From Lawsonibacter sp900766145 (lineage in GTDB: Bacteria > Bacillota > Clostridia > Oscillospirales > Oscillospiraceae), in the NCBI RefSeq assembly GCF_030372275.1, contig NZ_JAUDDJ010000030.1: 30,334 nt of DNA; one strand, written 5' to 3'. Shown in pieces: positions 8,151 to 15,092 of the stretch; the first letter of the stretch is position 1, and every line of letters begins with the position of its first letter. The notes beneath the pieces were generated by a model. The model saw only the letters and a program-made list of their open reading frames with translations. It had not been told where the DNA came from and did not search any database. The position numbers and the translations under genes were made by a program.

Positions 8151-8195
8151 TAAAAACAGCACAGCGCGCGCCTTGTTTTGCAAGGCGCGCGCTGT
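8151..8195 (-). terminator. Strong hairpin, terminator of the copper operon (possibly bidirectional)
   Basis: A perfect 15-bp GC-rich stem (8161-8175 with 8181-8195) is followed on the minus strand by GCTG and TTTTTATTTA. It closes the copA-csoR transcript and, lying 19 nt past the HPr stop, may also stop the PTS transcript, although no T run exists on that side. Confidence 0.75.
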
Positions 8196-8356
8196 ACATT
8201 AGAGAGGAAGAAAAGCAAGATAAATCGGCGGAACAGTGGGTGAGGTAGAGGGGGAAATCTGCCCCTGTCCGCAAGCCCAAGATACCATAAGTCAGGCCGG
8301 GAGAGCAAGAAAGGTGTAGGAAGCTTAAGATAGCTTTACAGACCTTCCGTTTTCTC
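8196..8356. other. 160-bp spacer with no recognised gene
   Basis: This stretch lies between the terminator hairpin and the csoR stop codon. I see no convincing open frame with a ribosome site, no tRNA fold and no known riboswitch signature. In minus orientation it would be the 3-prime untranslated part of the copper operon. Confidence 0.4.
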
Positions 8357-8620
8357 TCAGTCGGCCAGCTTATCCAGCAGCACAGCCAGTTCGTTGAGCT
8401 TTTCCTCCGGATCGCCGGAGGCAACCGCCTGGCGCACGCAGCTGTTCATGTGGGCCTTGAGGACCATGCGGTTGGCCTTTTTCAGGATGGACTGGGTGGC
8501 CATGAGCTGGTTGGATACGTCCAGGCAGTAGCGGTCCTCCTCTACCATCTTCAAAATGCCGTCGATCTGTCCACGGGCCGTCTTCAGCAGACGGGTGACC
8601 TGGTCGTGGTCGGCTTTCAC
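8357..8620 (-). CDS. csoR: CsoR-type copper-sensing repressor
   Basis: An 87-residue all-helical repressor of the CsoR/DUF156 family. The Cu(I) ligand set is complete: C32 (RYCLDV), H57 and C61 (KAHMNSCV), the Cys-His-Cys pattern that distinguishes copper sensors from other family members. Binding Cu(I) releases these proteins from G-tract dyads. The start is GTG, and its first four bases form GTGA with the TGA stop of the copA gene, a 4-nt overlap that couples translation. Being last in the operon that carries the candidate operator upstream, it would autoregulate its own synthesis. Confidence 0.92.
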   Translation of the reverse strand: MKADHDQVTRLLKTARGQIDGILKMVEEDRYCLDVSNQLMATQSILKKANRMVLKAHMNSCVRQAVASGDPEEKLNELAVLLDKLAD

Positions 8621-8826
8621 TGGATGCCCACCACCTCGTAGCCGGCGGCGGTGACCGCCTCCTTGAGCTCCTCGTCAGAGACCGGCGCGGACAGGGTGAC
8701 GGTAGCGCACTTGCCCTCCAGGTCGGCCTGGGCGGCGCTGACCCCGCCCAGAGCGGTGAGGGCCTTCTCCACGTGGGCCACACAGTGCTGACACATCATG
8801 CCTTCGATCTGAATCTTCTTTTCCAT
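8617..8826 (-). other. CopZ-like domain that may also be made from an internal start
   Basis: The last 69 codons of copA begin with an ATG and encode MEKKIQIEGMMCQHCVAHV onward, exactly the length and layout of a free CopZ copper chaperone (MxCxxC motif, beta-alpha-beta-beta-alpha-beta fold expected). A ribosome-site-like AAAAAGGAG ends 11 nt before this ATG (GGAG at 8841-8838). It could therefore be made both as the C-terminal domain of the ATPase and as a separate protein. The separate product is inference. Confidence 0.5.
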
Positions 8827-11187
8827 GGTTTGTTCGTCTCCTTTTTCATCGTTAATTTGGTTGGACTCGTCGGGCTCCGGCTGTTCCACGGGACAGGCTC
8901 CGGAGCAGGGAGCGGGACGAAATTTGCTCTTAAAGAAGCGCAGCCGCAGGGCGTTGGACACCACGCAGAAGGAACTGAGGCTCATGGCGGCGGCGGCAAA
9001 CATGGGGTTGAGCTGCCAGTGGGTCCAGTGGTAGAACACACCGGCGGCCAGGGGGATGCCCAGGCTGTTGTAGAAAAAGGCCCAGAACAGGTTCTCCTTG
9101 ATATTGCGGATGGTGGCCCGGCTGAGCTCCACGGCAGCAGCGGCGTCTAGCAGGTCGGACTTCATAAGCACGATATCGGCGCTCTCGATAGCCACATCGG
9201 TGCCCGCTCCAATGGCCAGGCCCACGTCGGCCCGGGCCAGAGCGGGAGCGTCGTTGATGCCGTCGCCCACCATGGCCACCTTCTTGCCTGCCTCCTGGAG
9301 CTGGCGCACCTTGGCCTCCTTGTCCTGGGGGAGCACCTGGGCCATCACCTGAGTGACGCCCAGCTCCTTGCCGATAGCATCGGCGGTGCGCTGGTTGTCG
9401 CCGGTGAGCATGACCACGTCCAGGCCCAGCTGGCGGAAGGCGGACACCGCCTGGGCACTGGTAGGCTTGGGGGTGTCGGCCACAGCGATGACACCCAGTA
9501 CCTGATTCTCATCAGCGAAGTACAACGGTGTCTTGCCCTGGGCGGCCAGCTCTTCCGCCTTCTGGGGGAAGTCCCCCAGAGCCACGCCCGTCTCCTCCAT
9601 CATGGCCTGGTTGCCTGCCAGGAAGGTGCGGTCCTTTAACGTGGCCCGCACGCCACGGCCGTGGACGGCGGTAAAGTTGGTGACCACAGCGGAGGATAGG
9701 CCGCGGCGGCGGCTTTCCTCTACAATGGCGGCAGCGAGGGGATGCTCCGAGGGGCCCTCCAGACAGGCGGCCAGGAGGAGCAGGCCCTCCTCATCCATAT
9801 CGGAACCGGGGAGGATATCGGTGACCACCGGCTTGCCCTGGGTGAGGGTGCCCGTCTTGTCCAGCACCACCGTGTCGATGCTGTGTAGAGTCTCCAGAGC
9901 TTCGGCGGATTTAATGAGGATACCGTTTTCCGCTCCCTTTCCGGTGCCCACCATGATGGCCACGGGGGTGGCCAGGCCCAGAGCACAGGGGCAGGAGATG
10001 ACCAACACGGCCACGCCGGCGGTGAGGGCCTTTGTCACGTCATAGCCGCTGACAAAGAACCACACCAGGGCAGTGATGGCGGCGATGGCCATGACCACCG
10101 GGACGAATACCCCGGCAACTTTATCGGCCAGCTTGGCGATGGGGGCTTTGGAGGCGGCGGCCTCCTCCACCAGCCGGATCATCTGGGCCAGGGTGGTGTC
10201 CTCGCCCACCCGGAGGGCCTCAAAGGTGAAGGAACCGGAGCGGTTCATGGAGGCGGCAGCCACCTTGTCCCCCGGGCCCTTGTCCACAGGGAGGGACTCG
10301 CCGGTGAGAGCGGACTCGTCCACGGCGGAGCTGCCCTCTACCACCACGCCGTCTACCGGGATGGACTGGCCGGGCCGGACCACAATGTGGTCGCCCACCC
10401 GGACCTCCTCCACGGGGATCTCCACCTCTGCGCCGTCCCGGAGGACGTGGGCGGTCTTGGGGGCCAGATCCATCAGGCGGTTGATGGCCTGGGAGGTCTT
10501 GCCCTTGGAGCGCTTCTCCAAAAACTTGCCCAGGGTGATGAGGGTAAGGATCATGCCAGCGGACTCAAAGTACAGGTCCATGTGGTAGCGCGCCACCAGC
10601 TCCATATCGCCGTGGCCCAGGCCATAGCCAATCTGGTAGATGGCAAAGATGCCGTAAATCACCGCTGCCGCCGAGCCCACGGCGATGAGGGAGTCCATAT
10701 TGGGGGCCCGATGCCACAGGGTTTTAAAGCCCACCTTGTAATAGGTGTCGTTGATGTAGAGGATGGGCAGGGTGAGCAGCAGCTGAGTGAGACCAAAGGC
10801 CAGAGCGTTTTCCATTCCCACCAGGAAGGAGGGGAGGGGGGCGCCCAGCATGTGGCCCATGGAGATGTAAAAGAGGGGAATGAGAAAGACAAAGGACCAG
10901 ATGAGGCGCCGCTTCATGGCGCTTAGCTCCTGGGCCAGCTGACTGTTAGGGTCAGGAAGGGGGACAGCTTTGTCCTTCTGGGGAAGGGAGGCCCCGTAGC
11001 CCGCCTGCTCCACCGCGTGGATGATATCCTGGGGGCTGATAGCGTCGGCGTTATACTCCACCGACATGGAGTTGGTCATCAGGCTGACCTCGGCCTTGGA
11101 GACTGCCTCCAGCTTGTTGACTGCCTTTTCTACGTGGGCAGAACATGCCGAGCAGGTCATACCGGTCACCTGAAATGTCTGTTTCAA
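8617..11187 (-). CDS. copA: Copper-exporting P1B-type ATPase with C-terminal CopZ-like domain
   Basis: An 856-residue membrane ATPase that exports Cu(I). The N-terminal metal-binding domain has GMTCSAC (C12/C15). The transmembrane CPC ion site is at 399-401, and the phosphorylated D443 lies in DKTGTLT. SEHPL and GDGINDAPALARADVG (nucleotide and hinge motifs) follow. After the last helices, a linker (about 750-787) containing C-S-G-A-C leads to a second metal-binding domain at 788-856 with GMMCQHC (C799/C802). That C-terminal domain is unusual. The TTG start is preferred because an AGAAAGCGGGTGA segment closely resembles the anti-Shine-Dalgarno complement and ends 5 nt upstream, and because the longer frame would start inside the promoter's -10 box. 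It is first in the operon with csoR. Confidence 0.93.
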   Translation of the reverse strand: MKQTFQVTGMTCSACSAHVEKAVNKLEAVSKAEVSLMTNSMSVEYNADAISPQDIIHAVEQAGYGASLPQKDKAVPLPDPNSQLAQELSAMKRRLIWSFVFLIPLFYISMGHMLGAPLPSFLVGMENALAFGLTQLLLTLPILYINDTYYKVGFKTLWHRAPNMDSLIAVGSAAAVIYGIFAIYQIGYGLGHGDMELVARYHMDLYFESAGMILTLITLGKFLEKRSKGKTSQAINRLMDLAPKTAHVLRDGAEVEIPVEEVRVGDHIVVRPGQSIPVDGVVVEGSSAVDESALTGESLPVDKGPGDKVAAASMNRSGSFTFEALRVGEDTTLAQMIRLVEEAAASKAPIAKLADKVAGVFVPVVMAIAAITALVWFFVSGYDVTKALTAGVAVLVISCPCALGLATPVAIMVGTGKGAENGILIKSAEALETLHSIDTVVLDKTGTLTQGKPVVTDILPGSDMDEEGLLLLAACLEGPSEHPLAAAIVEESRRRGLSSAVVTNFTAVHGRGVRATLKDRTFLAGNQAMMEETGVALGDFPQKAEELAAQGKTPLYFADENQVLGVIAVADTPKPTSAQAVSAFRQLGLDVVMLTGDNQRTADAIGKELGVTQVMAQVLPQDKEAKVRQLQEAGKKVAMVGDGINDAPALARADVGLAIGAGTDVAIESADIVLMKSDLLDAAAAVELSRATIRNIKENLFWAFFYNSLGIPLAAGVFYHWTHWQLNPMFAAAAMSLSSFCVVSNALRLRFFKSKFRPAPCSGACPVEQPEPDESNQINDEKGDEQTMEKKIQIEGMMCQHCVAHVEKALTALGGVSAAQADLEGKCATVTLSAPVSDEELKEAVTAAGYEVVGIQ

Positions 11188-11212
11188 AGGGTTCACCCGC
11201 TTTCTTATGGAT

Positions 11213-11238
11213 GACACCCCCCTGGGGTGGGGGGTGTC
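11213..11238. promoter_or_regulatory. Probable CsoR operator
   Basis: A perfect dyad: 10-bp arms GACACCCCCC and GGGGGGTGTC around a 6-bp centre. CsoR proteins are known to bind dyads with opposed C and G tracts. It starts 4 bp downstream of the -10 box, covering the transcription start, where a bound repressor would block RNA polymerase. Confidence 0.75.
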
Positions 11239-11241
11239 TTG

Positions 11242-11270
11242 ATTGTAGTACATACATCCCTGCTTGTCAA
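11242..11270 (-). promoter_or_regulatory. Promoter of the copA-csoR operon
   Basis: Minus-strand TTGACA (11270-11265, perfect) and TACAAT (11247-11242) are 17 bp apart, immediately before the CsoR-type dyad. Confidence 0.85.
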
Positions 11271-11287
11271 GTAGGAAATAGCAAAGG

Positions 11288-11743
11288 CTAACTCAAGTGC
11301 TCCGGGCGGACCCCAAGCAGCAGCAGCGCCCCTGCCACCGCCAGGGCGGCCTGGGTGGATTGGGCCGGGGCCGATTGAAAGGGAAATTCCTGCCGCTCCA
11401 CCACCTGCCCCTGGACGGTGACCACCTCCCGCTGAAGGGCCAGCCATAGGCGATTCCCCTCCCGGCTGGAGAGGGTGAGGGTATCCCGAGGGCCGGGGCC
11501 GTAGCTGACGGCGCTGGCCGCCTGGAGCTGCCAGTGCTGGGCCGGGGCATCTCCGGGCAGCAGTACCGTGCGGCACCCCAGCTCCAGGCGGGGCGTTTGG
11601 GCAGCTACCCGGGGGGAGATAATGAGCAGGGCAGGGCGGCTGGGGCTGGACCAGCCGCAGGCCAGGGCGCCGGCATCCTGGAGCCGATGGGCAATTTCTT
11701 CCTGAATTCCCTCGCCCGATTCCAATACTTCAAAACAGCCCAT
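11288..11743 (-). CDS. Unrecognised 151-residue protein
   Basis: I do not recognise this protein. It begins MGCFEVLESGEGIQEEIAHRL. It has an alanine/proline-rich middle with alternating hydrophobic strands (RPALLIISPRV; CRTVLLPGD), a glutamine-rich later part and a C-terminal hydrophobic helix (AALAVAGALLLLGV, about 130-145) that might be a membrane anchor. Codon use is as G+C-rich as that of its neighbours, and GGGGGAAG lies 7 nt before the ATG, so it looks like a real gene. It ends 17 bp before the copA promoter on the same strand and is divergent from the parE-like gene. No function is proposed. Confidence 0.65.
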   Translation of the reverse strand: MGCFEVLESGEGIQEEIAHRLQDAGALACGWSSPSRPALLIISPRVAAQTPRLELGCRTVLLPGDAPAQHWQLQAASAVSYGPGPRDTLTLSSREGNRLWLALQREVVTVQGQVVERQEFPFQSAPAQSTQAALAVAGALLLLGVRPEHLS

Positions 11744-11820
11744 GAATCTTCCCCCTTTTGGAATACAGTTTGGGTGGAATGGAGAATTTTATACGAGAAA
11801 CACAGCATGACGCCCATTCC

Positions 11821-11850
11821 TTGACTTTTTCCGGGGGAATGGAGTATCAT
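11821..11850 (+). promoter_or_regulatory. Probable promoter of the parE-like gene
   Basis: TTGACT (11821-11826) and TATCAT (11845-11850) with 18-bp spacing. Transcription would start near 11857, so the ATG at 11852 is not usable and the ATG at 11897 is the likely start. Confidence 0.65.
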
Positions 11851-11896
11851 TATGCTGTTACATTGTGGATTTTTTTATTGTGAGGACGAAAAAGGT

Positions 11897-13882
11897 ATGG
11901 CTCAGAAAAAAGCAAGCTACGGCAACGAATCCATTTCCGCCCTGAAGGGGGCCGACCGGGTACGGAAGCGGCCCGGTGTTATTTTCGGCTCGGACGGGCT
12001 GGAGGGGTGCGAGCACGCCGTTTTTGAAATCATGTCCAACGCCATTGACGAGGCCCGAGAGGGTCACGGCAGCCTGATCACCGTCACCCGCTTTTTGGAT
12101 AAGTCCATCCAGGTGGAGGACCAGGGACGAGGCTGTCCGGTGGACTGGAATGAAAAGGAACAGAAGTACAACTGGGAGCTGGTGTTCTGCGAGCTGTACG
12201 CCGGCGGCAAGTACGGCGGCGATGGGGACAACTACGAGTATTCCCTAGGCCTCAATGGCCTGGGCTCCTGCGCCACCCAGTACGCCAGCGAGTTCTTCGA
12301 CGCCACCATCTGGCGGGACGGCTTCAAATACTCCCTCCACTTTGAAAAGGGCGAAAACGTGGGCGGTCTGAAAAAGGAGCCCACCGACCGGGGAAAGAAG
12401 ACGGGCTCTACCTTCCGCTGGAAGCCCGACCTGGAGGTTTTTACCGACATCGACATCCCGGTGGACTACTACACCGACGTGATGAAGCGCCAGGCAGTGG
12501 TCAACGCGGGGGTGACCTTCCGCTTTAAGGAGGAGACCACCCCGGGCAAGTTTACCACCACCGATTTTCAGTATGAAAACGGCATTCTGGACTATGTCAC
12601 CGAGCTGGCGGGGGAGGACCCCCTCACCCAGCCGGTATTCTGGCAGTCCGAGCGAAAAGGCCGGGACCGGGAGGACAAGCCGGAGTATAAGGTGAAGCTG
12701 AGCGTATCTTTCTGCTTCTCCAACCGGGTGGCCCTGGTGGAGCACTACCACAACTCCTCCTGGCTGGAGCACGGCGGCTCCCCGGAGAAGGCCATGAAGT
12801 CCGCCTTTGTCTCCGCCATCGACGCCTACCTCAAGCAGCAGGGGAAGTACCAGAAAAACGAGGCCAAGATCACCTTCAACGACGTGCAGGACGCCCTGGT
12901 GCTGGTCTCCAACAACTTCTCCACCCAGACATCCTACGAGAACCAGACCAAAAAGGCCATCAACAACAAGTTTGTTCAGGAGGCCATGACCGACTTCCTT
13001 CGCTCTCAGCTGGAGGTCTACTTCATCGAAAATCCCTTCGACGCCCAGAAGATTGCCGAGCAGGTGCTGGTGAACAAGCGCTCCCGGGAGACCGCCGAGC
13101 GTACCCGGCTGAACATCAAAAAGAAGCTCACCGGCTCCATGGACATCTCCAACCGGGTGCAGAAGTTTGTCCCCTGCCGCACCAAGGATATTGAGCGCAG
13201 CGAGCTGTATATCGTCGAGGGTGACTCCGCTCTGGGCAGTGTCAAGCTGGCCCGGGACGGAGAGTTCCAGGCCATCATGCCCATCCGAGGAAAAATTCTC
13301 AACTGCCTGAAGGCCGACTACGGTAAGATTTTCAAGAGCGATATCATCACCGACCTTCTTAAGGTGCTGGGCTGCGGCGTGGAGGTCCACGACAAGCGGG
13401 CCAAGGATCTGGCCACCTTCGATCTGGCCAACCTGCGGTGGAACAAGATCGTCATCTGTACCGATGCCGACGTGGATGGCTTCCAGATTCGCACCCTGGT
13501 GCTCACCATGCTCTACCGCCTGACCCCCACCCTCATTCAACAGGGCTATGTGTATATCGCGGAATCTCCCCTCTATGAGATCACCTGCAAGGACAAGACT
13601 TGGTTTGCCTACTCCGACAAGGAGAAAAATGACATCGTGGCCACCCTGGAGGGCAAGAAGTACGATATCCAGCGCTCCAAGGGCCTGGGCGAGAACGAGC
13701 CGGATATGATGTGGCTGACCACCATGAACCCTGCTACCCGCCGCCTCATCAAGGTGATGCCCGAGGACGTGGAGCGCACCGCCCAGGTGTTTGACCTGCT
13801 GCTAGGTGACGACCTGGCGGGCCGGAAGAACCACATTGCGGACAACGGCTATAAGTATCTGGAACTGGCGGATATTTCGTAA
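11897..13882 (+). CDS. parE: Type IIA topoisomerase subunit B (ParE/GyrB-like, divergent)
   Basis: A 661-residue ATPase/TOPRIM subunit of a type II topoisomerase. The GHKL ATP site is visible: E44 and N48 in EIMSNAID, then D75-x-G-x-G in DQGRGCPVD and the lid GLNGLGSCATQ near 118-128. The TOPRIM metal site has E441 in EGDSALGS and D523/D525/D527 in TDADVDGF, and SKGLGENEPD follows near the end. Several family blocks differ from standard GyrB (EGDSALGSVKLARD rather than EGDSAGGSAKQGRD), so this is a diverged paralogue; the gyrase proper is presumably elsewhere. GAGGA lies 10 nt before the ATG. The matching A subunit is at 15093, with one unrelated gene between them. Confidence 0.85.
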   Translation: MAQKKASYGNESISALKGADRVRKRPGVIFGSDGLEGCEHAVFEIMSNAIDEAREGHGSLITVTRFLDKSIQVEDQGRGCPVDWNEKEQKYNWELVFCELYAGGKYGGDGDNYEYSLGLNGLGSCATQYASEFFDATIWRDGFKYSLHFEKGENVGGLKKEPTDRGKKTGSTFRWKPDLEVFTDIDIPVDYYTDVMKRQAVVNAGVTFRFKEETTPGKFTTTDFQYENGILDYVTELAGEDPLTQPVFWQSERKGRDREDKPEYKVKLSVSFCFSNRVALVEHYHNSSWLEHGGSPEKAMKSAFVSAIDAYLKQQGKYQKNEAKITFNDVQDALVLVSNNFSTQTSYENQTKKAINNKFVQEAMTDFLRSQLEVYFIENPFDAQKIAEQVLVNKRSRETAERTRLNIKKKLTGSMDISNRVQKFVPCRTKDIERSELYIVEGDSALGSVKLARDGEFQAIMPIRGKILNCLKADYGKIFKSDIITDLLKVLGCGVEVHDKRAKDLATFDLANLRWNKIVICTDADVDGFQIRTLVLTMLYRLTPTLIQQGYVYIAESPLYEITCKDKTWFAYSDKEKNDIVATLEGKKYDIQRSKGLGENEPDMMWLTTMNPATRRLIKVMPEDVERTAQVFDLLLGDDLAGRKNHIADNGYKYLELADIS

Positions 13883-13953
13883 AGACTGGTTGTTGGACAG
13901 CACAATTTCTGCTGAGCTAGGTACCGGCCTTTGCATCATTGGGAGGAAACTCC

Positions 13954-15072
13954 ATGCAATATTTATTTTCTTTAATGATCGTGGAAATGCTTTGCGTTAA
14001 TTTATACGTAAGCCACATATGCCTGGATCGAAAAGCTGCGCCCATAATCGTGGTGCCCGTGATGGTTTTGTTCACAGGGGCGCTGCTCGGCGTGAGTACG
14101 GTAGCCATTTCAAATTTGCCGGAATATGGATATGGGCGCTTTGTGTTTTTGGGGTTCTTCTATCTGATACCGCTGGTTTTTCTGTACCGGCGCGGTATCA
14201 AGACCACCGTATCGGTTATGTGCCTGTCCTGGTCGTATACCATGCTGGTCTTTCTCTTTGCCAAATATCTAGGCCAGTTTTTTCCGGAATCGATGCAGGC
14301 ATCGGCTGCGTTGGTGATCCAAACAGTGACGTATCTCTGTACCCTACACTTCTTTTTGCACATGCTGCACGAAAAGCTGCTCTATGTGATTGTCCATGCA
14401 GACCCTTACAAGGGCGATATGCTATTCCGGCTCAGCGTTTCCACCTGCGTGGTGGCCTTTTGTGCAAATTGGGTGTTGCTGCAAGAAAATTCTCTTATGG
14501 CAAAGCTGGCTCTGGTGTGTACATTGGCAGTCAATACTACGATGATGTACCAGGCCCTATATGACCTAACTAAAGCCCAGCGGCATGCGGTTCAGACCCG
14601 AAAGGAGTCGTTGACCGATGCATTGACTGGTCTAAATAACCGCAGAGCCTTTTTTGAACAGGCAGAGCAACTGGTGGAGCAGGGCCGCCCTTTTTCCATT
14701 GCATTTATTGACCTGGACCGCTTCAAATCCATCAATGATACCTACGGCCATATGACGGGAGATTGGTATCTCAAACATTTTACCCAAGAGTTTATCCGGC
14801 ATTTCTCAGACGAGGGTGCCCTGTACCGCATTGCAGGGGACGAATTTGTGTATTTGAGGGAGGAAGAGCCAGGCGCTGAGGCCGTGCTGAAGAGCGTGTG
14901 CAGCCTGTCTATCGCCCCCCTTGCTCCGGATATTCCTTTTCTGGGCTTCAGCTGCGGCGGCGGCTCATTCCCGGCCGATGCTAAGACAGCAGACGAATTA
15001 TTGGCTGTGGCGGACAGCCGCATGTACCAGGCGAAGATGAAAGCAAGGGCTGTGGCTGAGAACACCGTTTAG
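13954..15072 (+). CDS. Membrane-bound diguanylate cyclase (AGDEF variant)
   Basis: A 372-residue protein predicted to make cyclic di-GMP from two GTP. Residues 1-205 contain about six hydrophobic helices, probably a membrane sensor. A GGDEF domain covers about 208-368: DALTGLNNRR, FIDLDRFKSINDTYGH, and the active-site loop A294-G-D-E-F in place of GGDEF. AGDEF loops are known in working cyclases, so activity is likely. The inhibitory RxxD site normally just before the loop is absent (SDEG there). GGGAGG lies 7 nt before the ATG; a longer start at 13939 would skip it. Codon use is visibly more A+T-rich than in the flanking topoisomerase genes, suggesting later insertion. Confidence 0.88.
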   Translation: MQYLFSLMIVEMLCVNLYVSHICLDRKAAPIIVVPVMVLFTGALLGVSTVAISNLPEYGYGRFVFLGFFYLIPLVFLYRRGIKTTVSVMCLSWSYTMLVFLFAKYLGQFFPESMQASAALVIQTVTYLCTLHFFLHMLHEKLLYVIVHADPYKGDMLFRLSVSTCVVAFCANWVLLQENSLMAKLALVCTLAVNTTMMYQALYDLTKAQRHAVQTRKESLTDALTGLNNRRAFFEQAEQLVEQGRPFSIAFIDLDRFKSINDTYGHMTGDWYLKHFTQEFIRHFSDEGALYRIAGDEFVYLREEEPGAEAVLKSVCSLSIAPLAPDIPFLGFSCGGGSFPADAKTADELLAVADSRMYQAKMKARAVAENTV

Positions 15073-15092
15073 ACAAACAAAGGATTGATACT

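Noticed and set aside
8050..8424. 124-codon minus-strand open frame covering the csoR tail and the spacer
   Set aside because: It overlaps csoR and the HPr gene, crosses a strong terminator hairpin and shows no family features.
12245..13540. 431-codon minus-strand open frame
   Set aside because: Antisense shadow of the parE-like gene, without a ribosome site or domain.
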